DNA from: Flavobacteriaceae bacterium
GTDB taxonomy: Bacteria > Bacteroidota > Bacteroidia > Flavobacteriales > Flavobacteriaceae
Length of the DNA: 64,000 bases
Direction of reading: 5' to 3'
Assembly (NCBI GenBank): GCA_002862705.1
Contig: PKDU01000052.1
Location: 1-64,000, forward strand
Positions within the stretch are counted from its first letter, which is position 1, and every line of letters begins with the position of its first letter. Below, in pieces: positions 34,199 to 42,624 of the stretch. A program made the translations under genes and the position numbers. A model generated the notes under the pieces. It was given only the letters and a program-made list of their open reading frames with translations. It was not told the DNA's origin and did no database searches.

Positions 34199-34813
34199 AT
34201 GGATTTCGTAAACCTTTTTGTTAAAAGTATTTTTATTGAGAACATGATATTCGCCTATTTTTTAGGTATGTGTTCTTATTTGGCCGTATCCAAAACCGTA
34301 AAAACAGCCGTTGGTCTTGGTTTTGCTGTGATTTTTGTACTCTCCATAACGGTACCCATAAATTATTTATTGGATAACTATCTGCTCAAGCCAGGCGCCA
34401 TGTCGTGGCTGGGTGAAGATTATGCTGCATTAGACCTTAGCTTTTTGAGCTTTATCATGTTTATTGCCGTGATTGCATCCATGGTTCAGTTGGTGGAAAT
34501 GATTGTTGAAAAATTTGCCCCTGCACTTTACGGTGCCTTGGGTATTTTCTTGCCGCTTATCGCGGTAAACTGTGCCATTTTAGGTGGATCACTGTTTATG
34601 CAGCAGAAAAGTTTTGCCTCAATAGGGGAATCTGCTGTATATGGCTTTGGTTCTGGAATTGGTTGGTTGTTGGCTATTTTGGCCATTGCCGCCATTCGTG
34701 AAAAAATTGCGTATTCCAACGTTCCCGCACCATTGCGTGGACTAGGAATTACCTTTATTATTACGGGTCTTATGGCCATTGGATTTATGAGTTTTATGGG
34801 AATTAAATTATAA
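34199..34813 (+). CDS. nqrE: Na+-translocating NADH:quinone reductase subunit E
   Basis: NqrE is the inverted-topology partner of NqrD. The two cysteines of the iron site are seen in [13 protein letters not shown] and [14 protein letters not shown]. Six hydrophobic segments and 204 aa fit the family. It ends 4 bp before nqrF, so all six subunits should be made from one transcript. Confidence 0.98.
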   Translation: MDFVNLFVKSIFIENMIFAYFLGMCSYLAVSKTVKTAVGLGFAVIFVLSITVPINYLLDNYLLKPGAMSWLGEDYAALDLSFLSFIMFIAVIASMVQLVEMIVEKFAPALYGALGIFLPLIAVNCAILGGSLFMQQKSFASIGESAVYGFGSGIGWLLAILAIAAIREKIAYSNVPAPLRGLGITFIITGLMAIGFMSFMGIKL

Positions 34814-34817
34814 GCAT

Positions 34818-36113
34818 ATGGATATTACTGTCATTATCGCAAGCATTGTTGTTTTCTTAGCCATCACTTTTGTTTTGGTGGGAATGCTTCTAGGAGTCAA
34901 GGCACGTTTGATGCCCTCAGGCCCCGTGAAACTATTTATTAATGGCGAAACAGACGTTGAGGTTTCATCAGGGAGCACACTGTTATCTACCCTTGGAGAC
35001 AACAAAATATTCTTGCCATCGGCCTGTGGAGGCGGAGGCACCTGTATCCAGTGTAAGTGTATCGTTAAAGACGGTGGAGGTGAAATTCTTCCAACAGAAA
35101 AACCACACTTCTCCAGAAAAGAAATTGCCGAAGGCTGGCGTTTGGGCTGCCAAGTCAAGGTAAAAGAAGATATGGTTATCGAAGTTCCTGAAGAGGTATT
35201 TGGGATAAAGAAATTTGCAGCCAAAGTTGTCCGAAACTGGAACGTAGCCTCGTTTATTAAGGAGTTTGTCGTAGAAATCCCTGAAGACATGCACTACGAA
35301 GCTGGGGGGTATATCCAAATTGAAGTTCCTGCCTGTGAGGTAGACTTTAAAGATATTGATATTTCAGCGCATCCAGAAGAGCATCCAGACGACGCAAACA
35401 AATTTAAATTGGAATGGGATAAATTTAAGTTATGGGACTTAAAGATGAAAAACCCGGAACTGGTCGAACGTGCTTATTCCATGGCTTCCTTCCCAGCAGA
35501 GGGAAAAGAAATCATGCTGAATGTGCGTATTGCTACTCCACCCTTTGACCGTGCTAAAAACGGTTGGGCAGATGTAAATCCAGGTGTTGCGTCATCCTAT
35601 ATTTTCTCGCTCAAAGAAGGCGACCCGGTAACCATTTCGGGTCCTTATGGTGAATTCTTTATCAATCACTCCGAAGCTGAAATGCTCTATGTGGGTGGTG
35701 GTGCTGGAATGGCGCCCATGCGTTCGCACTTATATCACCTCTTCCGTACCCTAAAAACAGGCCGTAAGGTTACGTTTTGGTATGGCGGTCGTTCCAAGCG
35801 TGAGTTGTTCTACACAGAGCATTTCCGTGCGTTAGAGCGTGACTTCCCTAACTTTAAGTTTTACGTTGCGCTTTCCGAGCCTTCTGAGGAAGACAACTGG
35901 AAAGTAAAAGACGGGCTTGATGGCGAAGGGGATGGCTTTATTGGGTTTGTTCACCAAGTTGTGATCGATAACTATTTAAATCACCACGAATCACCCGAAG
36001 ACATTGAAGTCTACTTCTGTGGACCTCCACTTATGAATCAAGCAGTTGAAAAAATGGCTGAAGATTTTGGTGTCCCAGACGAGAATGTTCGTTTCGACGA
36101 TTTCGGGGGATAA
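34818..36113 (+). CDS. nqrF: Na+-translocating NADH:quinone reductase subunit F
   Basis: NqrF is the entry point for electrons. It has an N-terminal membrane helix (residues 3-25) and a ferredoxin-type [2Fe-2S] domain whose ligands are visible as C70, C76, C79 ([10 protein letters not shown]) and C111 (LGCQVK). An FAD domain follows ([15 protein letters not shown] near residue 219) and then an NADH domain ([13 protein letters not shown] and the ending [13 protein letters not shown]). The 431-aa length is typical. A strong intrinsic terminator follows, closing the operon. Confidence 0.98.
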   Translation: MDITVIIASIVVFLAITFVLVGMLLGVKARLMPSGPVKLFINGETDVEVSSGSTLLSTLGDNKIFLPSACGGGGTCIQCKCIVKDGGGEILPTEKPHFSRKEIAEGWRLGCQVKVKEDMVIEVPEEVFGIKKFAAKVVRNWNVASFIKEFVVEIPEDMHYEAGGYIQIEVPACEVDFKDIDISAHPEEHPDDANKFKLEWDKFKLWDLKMKNPELVERAYSMASFPAEGKEIMLNVRIATPPFDRAKNGWADVNPGVASSYIFSLKEGDPVTISGPYGEFFINHSEAEMLYVGGGAGMAPMRSHLYHLFRTLKTGRKVTFWYGGRSKRELFYTEHFRALERDFPNFKFYVALSEPSEEDNWKVKDGLDGEGDGFIGFVHQVVIDNYLNHHESPEDIEVYFCGPPLMNQAVEKMAEDFGVPDENVRFDDFGG

Positions 36114-36118
36114 CAGCT

Positions 36119-36144
36119 AAAGAGGCTTCGGCCTCTTTTTTTTT
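36119..36144 (+). terminator. Intrinsic terminator of the nqr operon
   Basis: An 8-bp stem (AAAGAGGC with GCCTCTTT) closed by a TTCG tetraloop runs into a stretch of T bases. It starts 6 nt after the nqrF stop. The downstream ATPase, 118-aa protein and apbE therefore need read-through or their own promoters. Confidence 0.95.
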
Positions 36145-36181
36145 GCTCAAACAGCTCGAAAGACACTGTTTTAGAACATCA

Positions 36182-36213
36182 TAATGACCTAAAAGTATGA
36201 CTTTTAGTCATTA
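36182..36213 (+). promoter_or_regulatory. Inverted repeat, putative operator upstream of the DUF4143 ATPase gene
   Basis: Two 14-base arms, TAATGAC(C)TAAAAGT and ACTTTTAGTCATTA, pair perfectly apart from one bulged C and are separated by ATG (36197-36199). The repeat ends 13 bp before the -7 box of the ATPase gene, so a bound protein would cover the -33 region. No T run follows, so a terminator is unlikely. Regulator unknown. Confidence 0.5.
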
Positions 36214-36225
36214 TTACAACTTTTA

Positions 36226-36233
36226 TATCTTTG
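36226..36233 (+). promoter_or_regulatory. Putative -7 promoter box for the DUF4143 ATPase gene
   Basis: TATCTTTG matches TAnnTTTG and ends only 7 nt before the ATG at 36241, so the mRNA leader would be nearly absent. Confidence 0.55.
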
Positions 36234-36240
36234 TATAGCG

Positions 36241-37359
36241 ATGTATTCAAGAATTTTAGAGCGTCTATTAAAAGAAAAAACAAGTAGCGGTAAGGCTATC
36301 ATTGTGGTTGGCGCTCGTCAAGTTGGTAAGACCACATTGATTAAACAATTTCTAAAAAGTATTCCTTATTTGTTTTTTGATGCTGACGACCCAACAGTCA
36401 GGCAGCTACTGTCTATCCCAAACACCGAGCAACTGCGAACCCTTTTAGCAGACCATAAAACTGTGTTTATTGACGAGGCACAGCGCATTAATGAGATTGG
36501 GTTAACCTCAAAAATAATTACAGACCAATTCCCAGAAGTACAACTATTTGTTTCGGGTTCATCATCGTTTGAATTGGGAAATAAGCTAAATGAGTCCTTG
36601 ACTGGGAGGAAATGGGAATATGAATTATTTCCTATTTCGTGGGAGGAGTATGAATTAAAGCATGGGTATTTAGCATCCGAACAGCAACTGGAAAACCGTT
36701 TGCTTTTTGGTTTTTACCCTGAGGTTTTAAATCATCAAGGAAAGGAAAGGACGATATTGAAAAACTTGGTAAGTAGTTATTTGTATAGAGATATCTTATC
36801 ATTTTCTGAAATTAGAAAACCTGAAGTTCTAGACAATTTGCTCTTAGCTCTTGCTTTACAACTTGGAAATGAAGTTAATTACAATGAACTTGCTCAAACT
36901 GCAGGGGTTAATAAAATTACCATTCAAAAATATATTGAAGTACTTGAAATGGGGTACATTGTATTTAGGCTTAATAGTTTTAGTCGTAATGCTAGAAATG
37001 AAATTAAACGAAATAGGAAAATCTATTTTTATGATAATGGCATTAGAAATATGATTATGGGTAACTTTAATTCACTCAAATTGAGAACAGATGTTGGTGC
37101 GCTTTGGGAAAATTTTTTAATATCCGAAAGAATAAAGCAGAATGTGTACAAAGAGACCTTTGCAAAAATGTATTTTTGGAGAACAAAACAACAGCAAGAA
37201 ATAGATTTTGTGGAGGAGAAAGATGGTGAGATTACGGGATATGAATTCAAATGGAATCCAAATTCCAAAGTGAAAATCCCTGATGTTTTTACTAAAACAT
37301 ATAGTGCTAAAACACATATTGTCAAAAGAGACAATTTTCGAGAATTTGTTGTCATCTAA
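36241..37359 (+). CDS. AAA-type ATPase with C-terminal DUF4143 domain
   Basis: The 372-aa protein has a Walker A motif GARQVGKTT (residues 24-32), Walker B VFIDEAQ (D78-E79), a sensor-like FVSGSSS, and a C-terminal DUF4143 region with the nuclease-like pattern IDFVEEKDGEITGYEFKW near residues 315-335. The cellular role of this widespread family is not known. It is visibly more AT-rich than the nqr genes before it and apbE behind it. It splits what would otherwise be an nqr-118-aa-apbE cluster, so it was probably gained by transfer. An inverted repeat and -7 box lie directly upstream. Confidence 0.9.
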   Translation: MYSRILERLLKEKTSSGKAIIVVGARQVGKTTLIKQFLKSIPYLFFDADDPTVRQLLSIPNTEQLRTLLADHKTVFIDEAQRINEIGLTSKIITDQFPEVQLFVSGSSSFELGNKLNESLTGRKWEYELFPISWEEYELKHGYLASEQQLENRLLFGFYPEVLNHQGKERTILKNLVSSYLYRDILSFSEIRKPEVLDNLLLALALQLGNEVNYNELAQTAGVNKITIQKYIEVLEMGYIVFRLNSFSRNARNEIKRNRKIYFYDNGIRNMIMGNFNSLKLRTDVGALWENFLISERIKQNVYKETFAKMYFWRTKQQQEIDFVEEKDGEITGYEFKWNPNSKVKIPDVFTKTYSAKTHIVKRDNFREFVVI

Positions 37360-37403
37360 TAAAAAAATCGTTTAATAGTTCCTGTAAATTACATTTTTAT
37401 ACC

Positions 37404-37760
37404 ATGCAAAAGCTATCCGAAAAAGAATTACACCAACTGGCCATGACTACGGTAGGTCAGTCTCTAGAAGCGGATGGCTATGAATTTTTGGCTGTGAACA
37501 GTGCGCCCAAAAAAGATCCGCAATTTGTGTGTACCAAAGACAAAACCTTGCATTTTGTAGTTGTGCGTCATGTGCGATACCCGCAAAATCCAAATGAATT
37601 TGACAGCGAACTTATGAACCAAGTCAAGGAGCATGCAATAAAGTTTAAGGCCAAAACCTATTATGCTGGCGTTGGCTTTGCCCATGCTTCAGATTATGAC
37701 AAACCACTCTCTAAAAACGAACCCTATGCCGTCAATTTTAACGGGATCAAAGAAATATAG
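37404..37760 (+). CDS. Conserved small protein next to apbE/nqr, unknown function
   Basis: This 118-aa protein has no signal peptide or membrane segment. It looks like a compact alpha/beta domain: a helix in the first 20 residues, strands FVCTKDKTLHFVVVRHVRYP (residues 47-66), a helix, then YYAGVGFAHASDYDKPLS (residues 88-105). From memory, flavobacterial homologues are often labelled as Nqr-associated because of this location, but it shares no NqrF domain. Its 3' end overlaps the start of apbE by 35 bases. A role in assembly or maturation of Na+-NQR is a guess from context only. Confidence 0.8.
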   Translation: MQKLSEKELHQLAMTTVGQSLEADGYEFLAVNSAPKKDPQFVCTKDKTLHFVVVRHVRYPQNPNEFDSELMNQVKEHAIKFKAKTYYAGVGFAHASDYDKPLSKNEPYAVNFNGIKEI

Positions 37761-38739
37761 TTTCCTTCTGCTTTTCCTTGCCATCGCTTCTTGCCAAAAT
37801 CAAGACAAGATGCAGCGCTTCCAAGGGGATGCTCTTGGCACTTCATACAACGTACGCTACTTTGACATAGCGCCAAACCAAAGGGTTTCCGATTCTATAG
37901 ATGCTGTTTTTTTACGTATGAATCAATCCATGTCAACCTATTGGCCAAATGCCATTATTTCAAAAGTAAACCGAGATGAGGCAGTAACCACAGATGCAGA
38001 CTTTAAAAAGGTTTTCCAAACGGCCAAAGTTATTTGGGAGCAAACCGATGGCTATTTTGACCCAACGGTAGGCGCATTGGTCAATGCCTATGGTTTTGGT
38101 CCAGCTAAGTCTTTGAAAGAAATAGACCAAGTAACAATAGATAGCCTGCTCAATATTACGGGTTTTGATAAGGTCTCGCTGTTGTCCGACGGAACCATTA
38201 TGAAAGCACATAAAAATACCTATCTCGACTTTAATGCCATTGCCAAAGGCTATGCCGTTGACGCACTTGCAAGCATGCTTCAGTCGTTGGGGTATACGCA
38301 ATTTCTTGTGGAAGTAGGGGGTGAGTTGTTTGCTTCTGGCCTACATCCTGAAAGAGAAAAGCCGTGGCGTGTAGCCATTGACCATCCCAAACAAGATGCC
38401 AACCGCACCTTTATCGCAACGCTTCCGTTGCAAAACCAAGGCCTGGCTTCATCGGGTAATTATCGAAAATTTAGAACGGATGCATCGGGCAAACGATATG
38501 TCCATACCGTAAATCCAAAAACAGGCGAAACCGTTCAAAGCAATGTACTAAGCACATCGGTTTTGGCACCTTCCACCATGCTGGCCGATGCCTATGCAAC
38601 AGCGCTTATGGCCATGCCATACGAACAAGGGAAAACACTCATTTCAAATCTATCAACTATTGAAGCCATGTGGGTATTGGCGGTAAATGACAGCGTGCAA
38701 GTAGTCGCTACGCCTGGTTTTACTTACGATCTTGAGTAG
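37726..38739 (+). CDS. apbE: FAD:protein FMN transferase, lipoprotein
   Basis: ApbE attaches FMN from FAD to a threonine of target proteins; here the targets are expected to be T212 of NqrB and of NqrC. With start ATG 37726 (337 aa) a lipobox ends in LAIASC, so the enzyme is anchored on the periplasmic side where those residues are flavinylated. Motifs: GTSYNVRYFD, VGALVNAYGFG, DFNAIAKGYAVD (FAD binding), VEVGGELFASG and HTVNPKTGE. The frame is open further upstream but that would remove the signal peptide from the N-terminus. It overlaps the 118-aa gene by 35 bases. Confidence 0.96.
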   Translation: MPSILTGSKKYSFLLLFLAIASCQNQDKMQRFQGDALGTSYNVRYFDIAPNQRVSDSIDAVFLRMNQSMSTYWPNAIISKVNRDEAVTTDADFKKVFQTAKVIWEQTDGYFDPTVGALVNAYGFGPAKSLKEIDQVTIDSLLNITGFDKVSLLSDGTIMKAHKNTYLDFNAIAKGYAVDALASMLQSLGYTQFLVEVGGELFASGLHPEREKPWRVAIDHPKQDANRTFIATLPLQNQGLASSGNYRKFRTDASGKRYVHTVNPKTGETVQSNVLSTSVLAPSTMLADAYATALMAMPYEQGKTLISNLSTIEAMWVLAVNDSVQVVATPGFTYDLE

Positions 38740-39502
38740 GGCGCATACAAAGGGGAATGTATTCGTCTTTTGTCACTGCATAGCGCAATCTTTCGGCTTC
38801 GGAAAGTGATTTTCCAAACTGTATTTCGCTTAGCTCAAATCCCGTTTGGCGCAACTTGTTAAAATAATCTTTTCCATAAACACGCACGTGATCGTACTGA
38901 CCGAAAACTTTGGTACGTTCTGCCTTGTCGGTGATGCTGTTGTCTTCAAAGGTTTCTGCGCGACTACTGTCTAAAGGCACTTGCAACAAGGCTTTGCCAC
39001 CAGGTTTAAGTACACGATAGAGTTCTTGCATGGCCTTGGTGTCGTTGGGAATATGCTCCAATACGTGATTGCACAGTATCCAGTCAAAAGAAGCACCGGC
39101 AAAAGGCAAATCGCAAATATCGGCTTTGACTTCTGCCAAAGGCGATTCCAAATCACAAGTGGTATAGTCGAGGTGATTCATTTTGCTGAGGCGTGTCATA
39201 AACGCCTTTTCGGGTGCCATATGCAATACTTTTGCAGACGTTTTAAAAAAGTCTGTTTCTCGTTGTAAATAGAGCCAAATAAGCCTGTGACGTTCAAGCG
39301 ATAGCGTACCGGGACTGAGTGCATTAGGTCTTATTTTCACATAGCCATAAGGAAGAAAGCTTCGATAGGACTTGCCGTTAATGGGATCTGTATAGCGATT
39401 GCCGCGGTAATAAAAATCTAAAAAAGGCAAAAGAAGGTTGGCAAGACGTTGCAACCAAGTTCTTGGAAATCTGCCAAGTATCCATCGGGCGAAGCTTTTC
39501 AT
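38720..39502 (-). CDS. Class I SAM-dependent methyltransferase
   Basis: The 260-aa protein has a basic N-terminal section (about 85 residues) and a class I methyltransferase domain: VLHMAPEKAFM in place of motif I (residues about 91-101), CNHVLEHIPND (motif IV type) and YRVLKPGGKALLQVP. The substrate is unknown; the small-molecule or glycan type is more likely than rRNA. Its ATG overlaps the map stop by 4 bases, so it is the last gene of a gpmI-thioredoxin-map-methyltransferase run. Its tail overlaps apbE by 20 bp, end to end. Confidence 0.88.
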   Translation of the reverse strand: MKSFARWILGRFPRTWLQRLANLLLPFLDFYYRGNRYTDPINGKSYRSFLPYGYVKIRPNALSPGTLSLERHRLIWLYLQRETDFFKTSAKVLHMAPEKAFMTRLSKMNHLDYTTCDLESPLAEVKADICDLPFAGASFDWILCNHVLEHIPNDTKAMQELYRVLKPGGKALLQVPLDSSRAETFEDNSITDKAERTKVFGQYDHVRVYGKDYFNKLRQTGFELSEIQFGKSLSEAERLRYAVTKDEYIPLCMRPTQDRK

Positions 39503-40317
39503 ATCTCCAAGGGAACTGCTCTAAAAGGCGCTTCCTCATCTGTTACGATACCCAATGCTTCGTTTACATATTTGAAGGTAGAAAGCAATTCGGGTTTTCC
39601 GTTGACAATGGCCACATTATGCTCAAAGTGTGCGCTAGGCGCACCATCTGCAGTGCGTATGGTCCAGCCGTCTTTTAGTTGTTTGATACGGTGGGTTCCT
39701 TGATTAATCATGGGCTCAATCGCCACTACCATACCCTGTAAAAAAGCTTTTCCACGACCTCTTTTTCCGTAATTGGGCATTTCGGGTTTTTCGTGCATGG
39801 TGGTTCCCAATCCATGCCCAACCAATTCACGCACGACGCCATATCCAAACTGCTCGACATACTGCTGAATGGCATAGCCCACATCACCAACCCTGTTGCC
39901 TATGCAAAAGGCCTCAATCCCTTTGTATAGCGATGCTTTTGTTCGCTCAAGGAGTTTTTCGGTTTCGGGGTTTATTTCACCAACCGCAAAGGTATAGGCG
40001 TGGTCGCCGTAGTATCCGTTTTGCAAGACACCGCAGTCTATGGAGATGATATCGCCCGCTTGCAGTGGGGTGTTGTTTGGTATGCCGTGGACCACCTGCG
40101 CATTGGGGCTCATGCAAAGGGTGTTGGGAAAATCGTACAGCCCTAGAAATCCAGGGATGGCGTTGTGGTCTCTAATAAACGTCTCTGCTTTTTTGTCGAG
40201 GTCAAGCGTGGTAACGCCGGGTTTAATTTCGGAGGCAAGCATGCCCAAGGTTTTGGATACCAACAAGGCACTGCTGCGAATGAGTTCAATTTCTTCTGTT
40301 GTTTTTTGGAGCGACAT
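39499..40317 (-). CDS. map: Methionine aminopeptidase, type I
   Basis: MAP removes the initiator methionine from new proteins. The 272-aa pita-bread fold shows the metal ligands and motifs: SIDCGVLQNGYYGDHAYTF (two Asp, residues about 90-108), RELVGHGLGTTMHEKP (His) and AIEPMIN (Glu), plus GWTIRTADGAPSAHFEHNVAI (last Glu, here split: EHN). It overlaps its upstream neighbour by one base and its downstream neighbour by four. Genes of this kind are essential. Confidence 0.97.
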   Translation of the reverse strand: MSLQKTTEEIELIRSSALLVSKTLGMLASEIKPGVTTLDLDKKAETFIRDHNAIPGFLGLYDFPNTLCMSPNAQVVHGIPNNTPLQAGDIISIDCGVLQNGYYGDHAYTFAVGEINPETEKLLERTKASLYKGIEAFCIGNRVGDVGYAIQQYVEQFGYGVVRELVGHGLGTTMHEKPEMPNYGKRGRGKAFLQGMVVAIEPMINQGTHRIKQLKDGWTIRTADGAPSAHFEHNVAIVNGKPELLSTFKYVNEALGIVTDEEAPFRAVPLEI

Positions 40318-40805
40318 TAGTTTTCGTACGTGTGTTTGTAAGCTGCCCCACTTAAAATAGCCAGCATATCGTCTTCCAAAAATTCAACGGGCGACTCCAC
40401 AATGCGATGGACTTCTTTGCCGTCTTTGTAAAAAATAAAGGTAGGAACATTGGTAATGCCATTTTTTGTAGCGCTAACCGTAGGTGTTTTTTTGTCTCTA
40501 TCCACGCCAATAATTTGCACTTCTCCCGAAAATGCCAATGCGTCTAGGACACGAAAAAAGGCAGGGACATGCATTTGGCTATCAGAACACCAAGTACCCA
40601 TAAAAATAGTAATGGCTACATCTTTTTGCAGGCCTTCGAGTTGAGTTATGGTTTTGCCAAAGGGGGCGTAGTTTTCGTATTCCGTATTAAACCATTCGGC
40701 AAAAGGTTCTTTTTTTAAGTCTTCAAGTGCAATTGGACCAATAATATCTTGGCCATATGCAAAACACATACACATCACTAAACCCAAAAATAACAAGCGT
40801 TTCAT
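40317..40805 (-). CDS. Exported thioredoxin-fold protein with a CxxS active site
   Basis: The 162-aa protein has a signal peptide (residues 1-18) and a thioredoxin fold: ITIFMGTWCSDSQMHVPAF, then NVPTFIFYKDGKEVHRIVE with the cis-Pro. The usual CxxC is W72-C73-S74-D75-S76, so only the first cysteine is kept. Such proteins can form mixed disulfides or act as isomerases but cannot make an internal disulfide. It lies 4 bp after gpmI and overlaps map by one base, so it is part of that operon. Partner unknown. Confidence 0.88.
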   Translation of the reverse strand: MKRLLFLGLVMCMCFAYGQDIIGPIALEDLKKEPFAEWFNTEYENYAPFGKTITQLEGLQKDVAITIFMGTWCSDSQMHVPAFFRVLDALAFSGEVQIIGVDRDKKTPTVSATKNGITNVPTFIFYKDGKEVHRIVESPVEFLEDDMLAILSGAAYKHTYEN

Positions 40806-40809
40806 GGCA

Positions 40810-42327
40810 CTAAAGTAATGATTTTGCCGTCATGGCTTCGGGTTGTGGTATCCCCATAAGGTCTAAAACGGTGGGGGCAATATTGCAAAGCGCTCCTTTG
40901 TTAATGCGTTGCGCAGCTCCATCAATCAGATAAACGGGCACAAGATTGGTGGTGTGTGCGGTATTGGGACTGCCATCGGGATTGATCATGGTGTCGCAGT
41001 TGCCGTGGTCGGCAATGATGATAACGGAATAACCGCCTTCTTTGGCTGCTGCCACCACATCAGCGGTGCAGCCATCAACGGTCTCACAAGCCTTTATGGC
41101 TGCTTGCATATCGCCTGTGTGACCTACCATATCGGGGTTAGCAAAGTTGAGGCACACAAAGTCAGCAGCTTTTTCTTTTAGTTTGGGAACGATCGCATCG
41201 CGAATTTCGTAGGCACTCATTTCAGGCTGGAGGTCGTAGGTAGCTACTTTTGGGGAGGGACATAAGATGCGCTCCTCTCCTTCAAAAGGTTCTTCTCGCC
41301 CACCATTGAAGAAAAAAGTAACGTGCGGATACTTTTCGGTTTCTGCAATGCGAATTTGCTTTTTATTCGCTTCTTGCAATACCTCGCCTAGCGTTTGCTC
41401 AATGTTCTCTTTGTCGTAGACCACCTTGACACCTTTAAAAGATTCGTCATAGTTGGTCATCGTGACATAGTACAAAGAAAGGGGCTTCATGCCTTGCTCG
41501 GGAAAAGCCTCTTGGCTGAGTGCTTGTGTCAGTTGTCGTCCGCGATCGGTTCTAAAGTTAAAGAAAATGACCACGTCGTCTGGCTGAATACGTCCGGCAG
41601 TAATTTCTTCTTGGGTGCCAAGGGCGATAGGTTCGATAAATTCATCTGTGGTGCCTGCATCGTAACTGGCTTGCATGGTCTCGGCAAGGTTTTGGGTGTG
41701 CGTTCCAGTTCCTTTTAGCAGTAGGTCATAGGCTTTTATGACCCGCTCCCAGCGTTTGTCTCGGTCCATGGCAAAATAACGCCCGACCACACTGGCTAAA
41801 TGCGCATTGGAGTTGGCACATATTTCTTGCACTAGGCTTAAAAACCCTAATCCAGATTTTGGGTCAACATCACGGCCATCGGTGAAGGCATGCACATAGC
41901 TTTTGGGTACGTCTGCTGCTTGTGCGGCTTTCAAAAGTCCATCTAGGTGATTGATGTGTGCGTGTACACCACCATTGGAAACCAGTCCTAAGAAATGTAC
42001 CGCCTTATTGTTTGTTTTGGCATAGGCAAAGGCGTCTTTGAGCACAACTTCGTCTTTTAGGGTATTTTGCTCCAACGCCATATTGATTTTAGCCAAATCT
42101 TGATAGACCACCCGACCAGCGCCAAGGTTAACGTGTCCTACTTCGCTATTGCCCATTTGTCCTTCAGGAAGGCCAACGTGCATCCCATCGGTGTGGAGTA
42201 CATTATGTACGGCCTCTTGGGAAAGGCTGTCCGTAAAAGGGGTATTGGCTTGGGCTACTGCCGAAACCGTTGGGTCTGGGGAGATGCCCCAACCGTCTAA
42301 AATCATTAAAAGTACACGCTTGCTCAT
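40810..42327 (-). CDS. gpmI: 2,3-bisphosphoglycerate-independent phosphoglycerate mutase
   Basis: GpmI interconverts 3- and 2-phosphoglycerate in glycolysis using two manganese ions. The 505-aa alkaline-phosphatase-like enzyme has D11 in MILDGWG, the phosphorylated serine S61 in GQMGNSEVGH, FTDGRDVDP, NFRTDRGRQL and the late metal motifs FVCLNFANPDMVGHTGD and IIIADHGNCD. A -7 box lies 17 nt upstream of the ATG. It leads a four-gene operon. Confidence 0.98.
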   Translation of the reverse strand: MSKRVLLMILDGWGISPDPTVSAVAQANTPFTDSLSQEAVHNVLHTDGMHVGLPEGQMGNSEVGHVNLGAGRVVYQDLAKINMALEQNTLKDEVVLKDAFAYAKTNNKAVHFLGLVSNGGVHAHINHLDGLLKAAQAADVPKSYVHAFTDGRDVDPKSGLGFLSLVQEICANSNAHLASVVGRYFAMDRDKRWERVIKAYDLLLKGTGTHTQNLAETMQASYDAGTTDEFIEPIALGTQEEITAGRIQPDDVVIFFNFRTDRGRQLTQALSQEAFPEQGMKPLSLYYVTMTNYDESFKGVKVVYDKENIEQTLGEVLQEANKKQIRIAETEKYPHVTFFFNGGREEPFEGEERILCPSPKVATYDLQPEMSAYEIRDAIVPKLKEKAADFVCLNFANPDMVGHTGDMQAAIKACETVDGCTADVVAAAKEGGYSVIIIADHGNCDTMINPDGSPNTAHTTNLVPVYLIDGAAQRINKGALCNIAPTVLDLMGIPQPEAMTAKSLL

Positions 42328-42344
42328 GGATCTGCGTTATGTTG

Positions 42345-42352
42345 CAAAGATA
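42345..42352 (-). promoter_or_regulatory. Putative -7 promoter box for the gpmI operon
   Basis: On the minus strand TATCTTTG matches TAnnTTTG and ends 17 nt before the gpmI ATG. Confidence 0.55.
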
Positions 42353-42624
42353 CTGTAAAGGAGAATGTTTTAGAAGGGATTTTTTGCATTCAATTTTTTT
42401 GTTTGATTATAACTAAACAAACTCTAAATTTGTGCTTCTTTAGGGTTTTAAAATAAACCCGTACTGTTTGGGCAAATTTCACTTAAAATGCTTGGCCAAT
42501 TTAACCTTATCTTTTGATGTTTGGCGCAATGCTCAATGGGATGCAGCTTGTAAAAAAGAATGAAATAGGTAAAAAATTAAGTTTTTGATTGCTTTAAATC
42601 GACAAAAGCTATGCCAACAGCGGT
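42353..42624. other. AT-rich intergenic region
   Basis: This stretch of about 270 bp lies upstream of gpmI and downstream of the M15 peptidase gene. I see no convincing gene. A 23-codon plus-strand frame at 42517-42588 (starting MFGAMLNGMQLV) is too short to support. A loose inverted repeat, TTTGTTT...AAACAAA, lies near 42400-42425. Confidence 0.4.

Noticed and set aside
42517-42588. 23-codon frame in the gpmI upstream region
   Set aside because: Too short, no relative recognised and no clear promoter at the right distance; noted only inside the intergenic entry.
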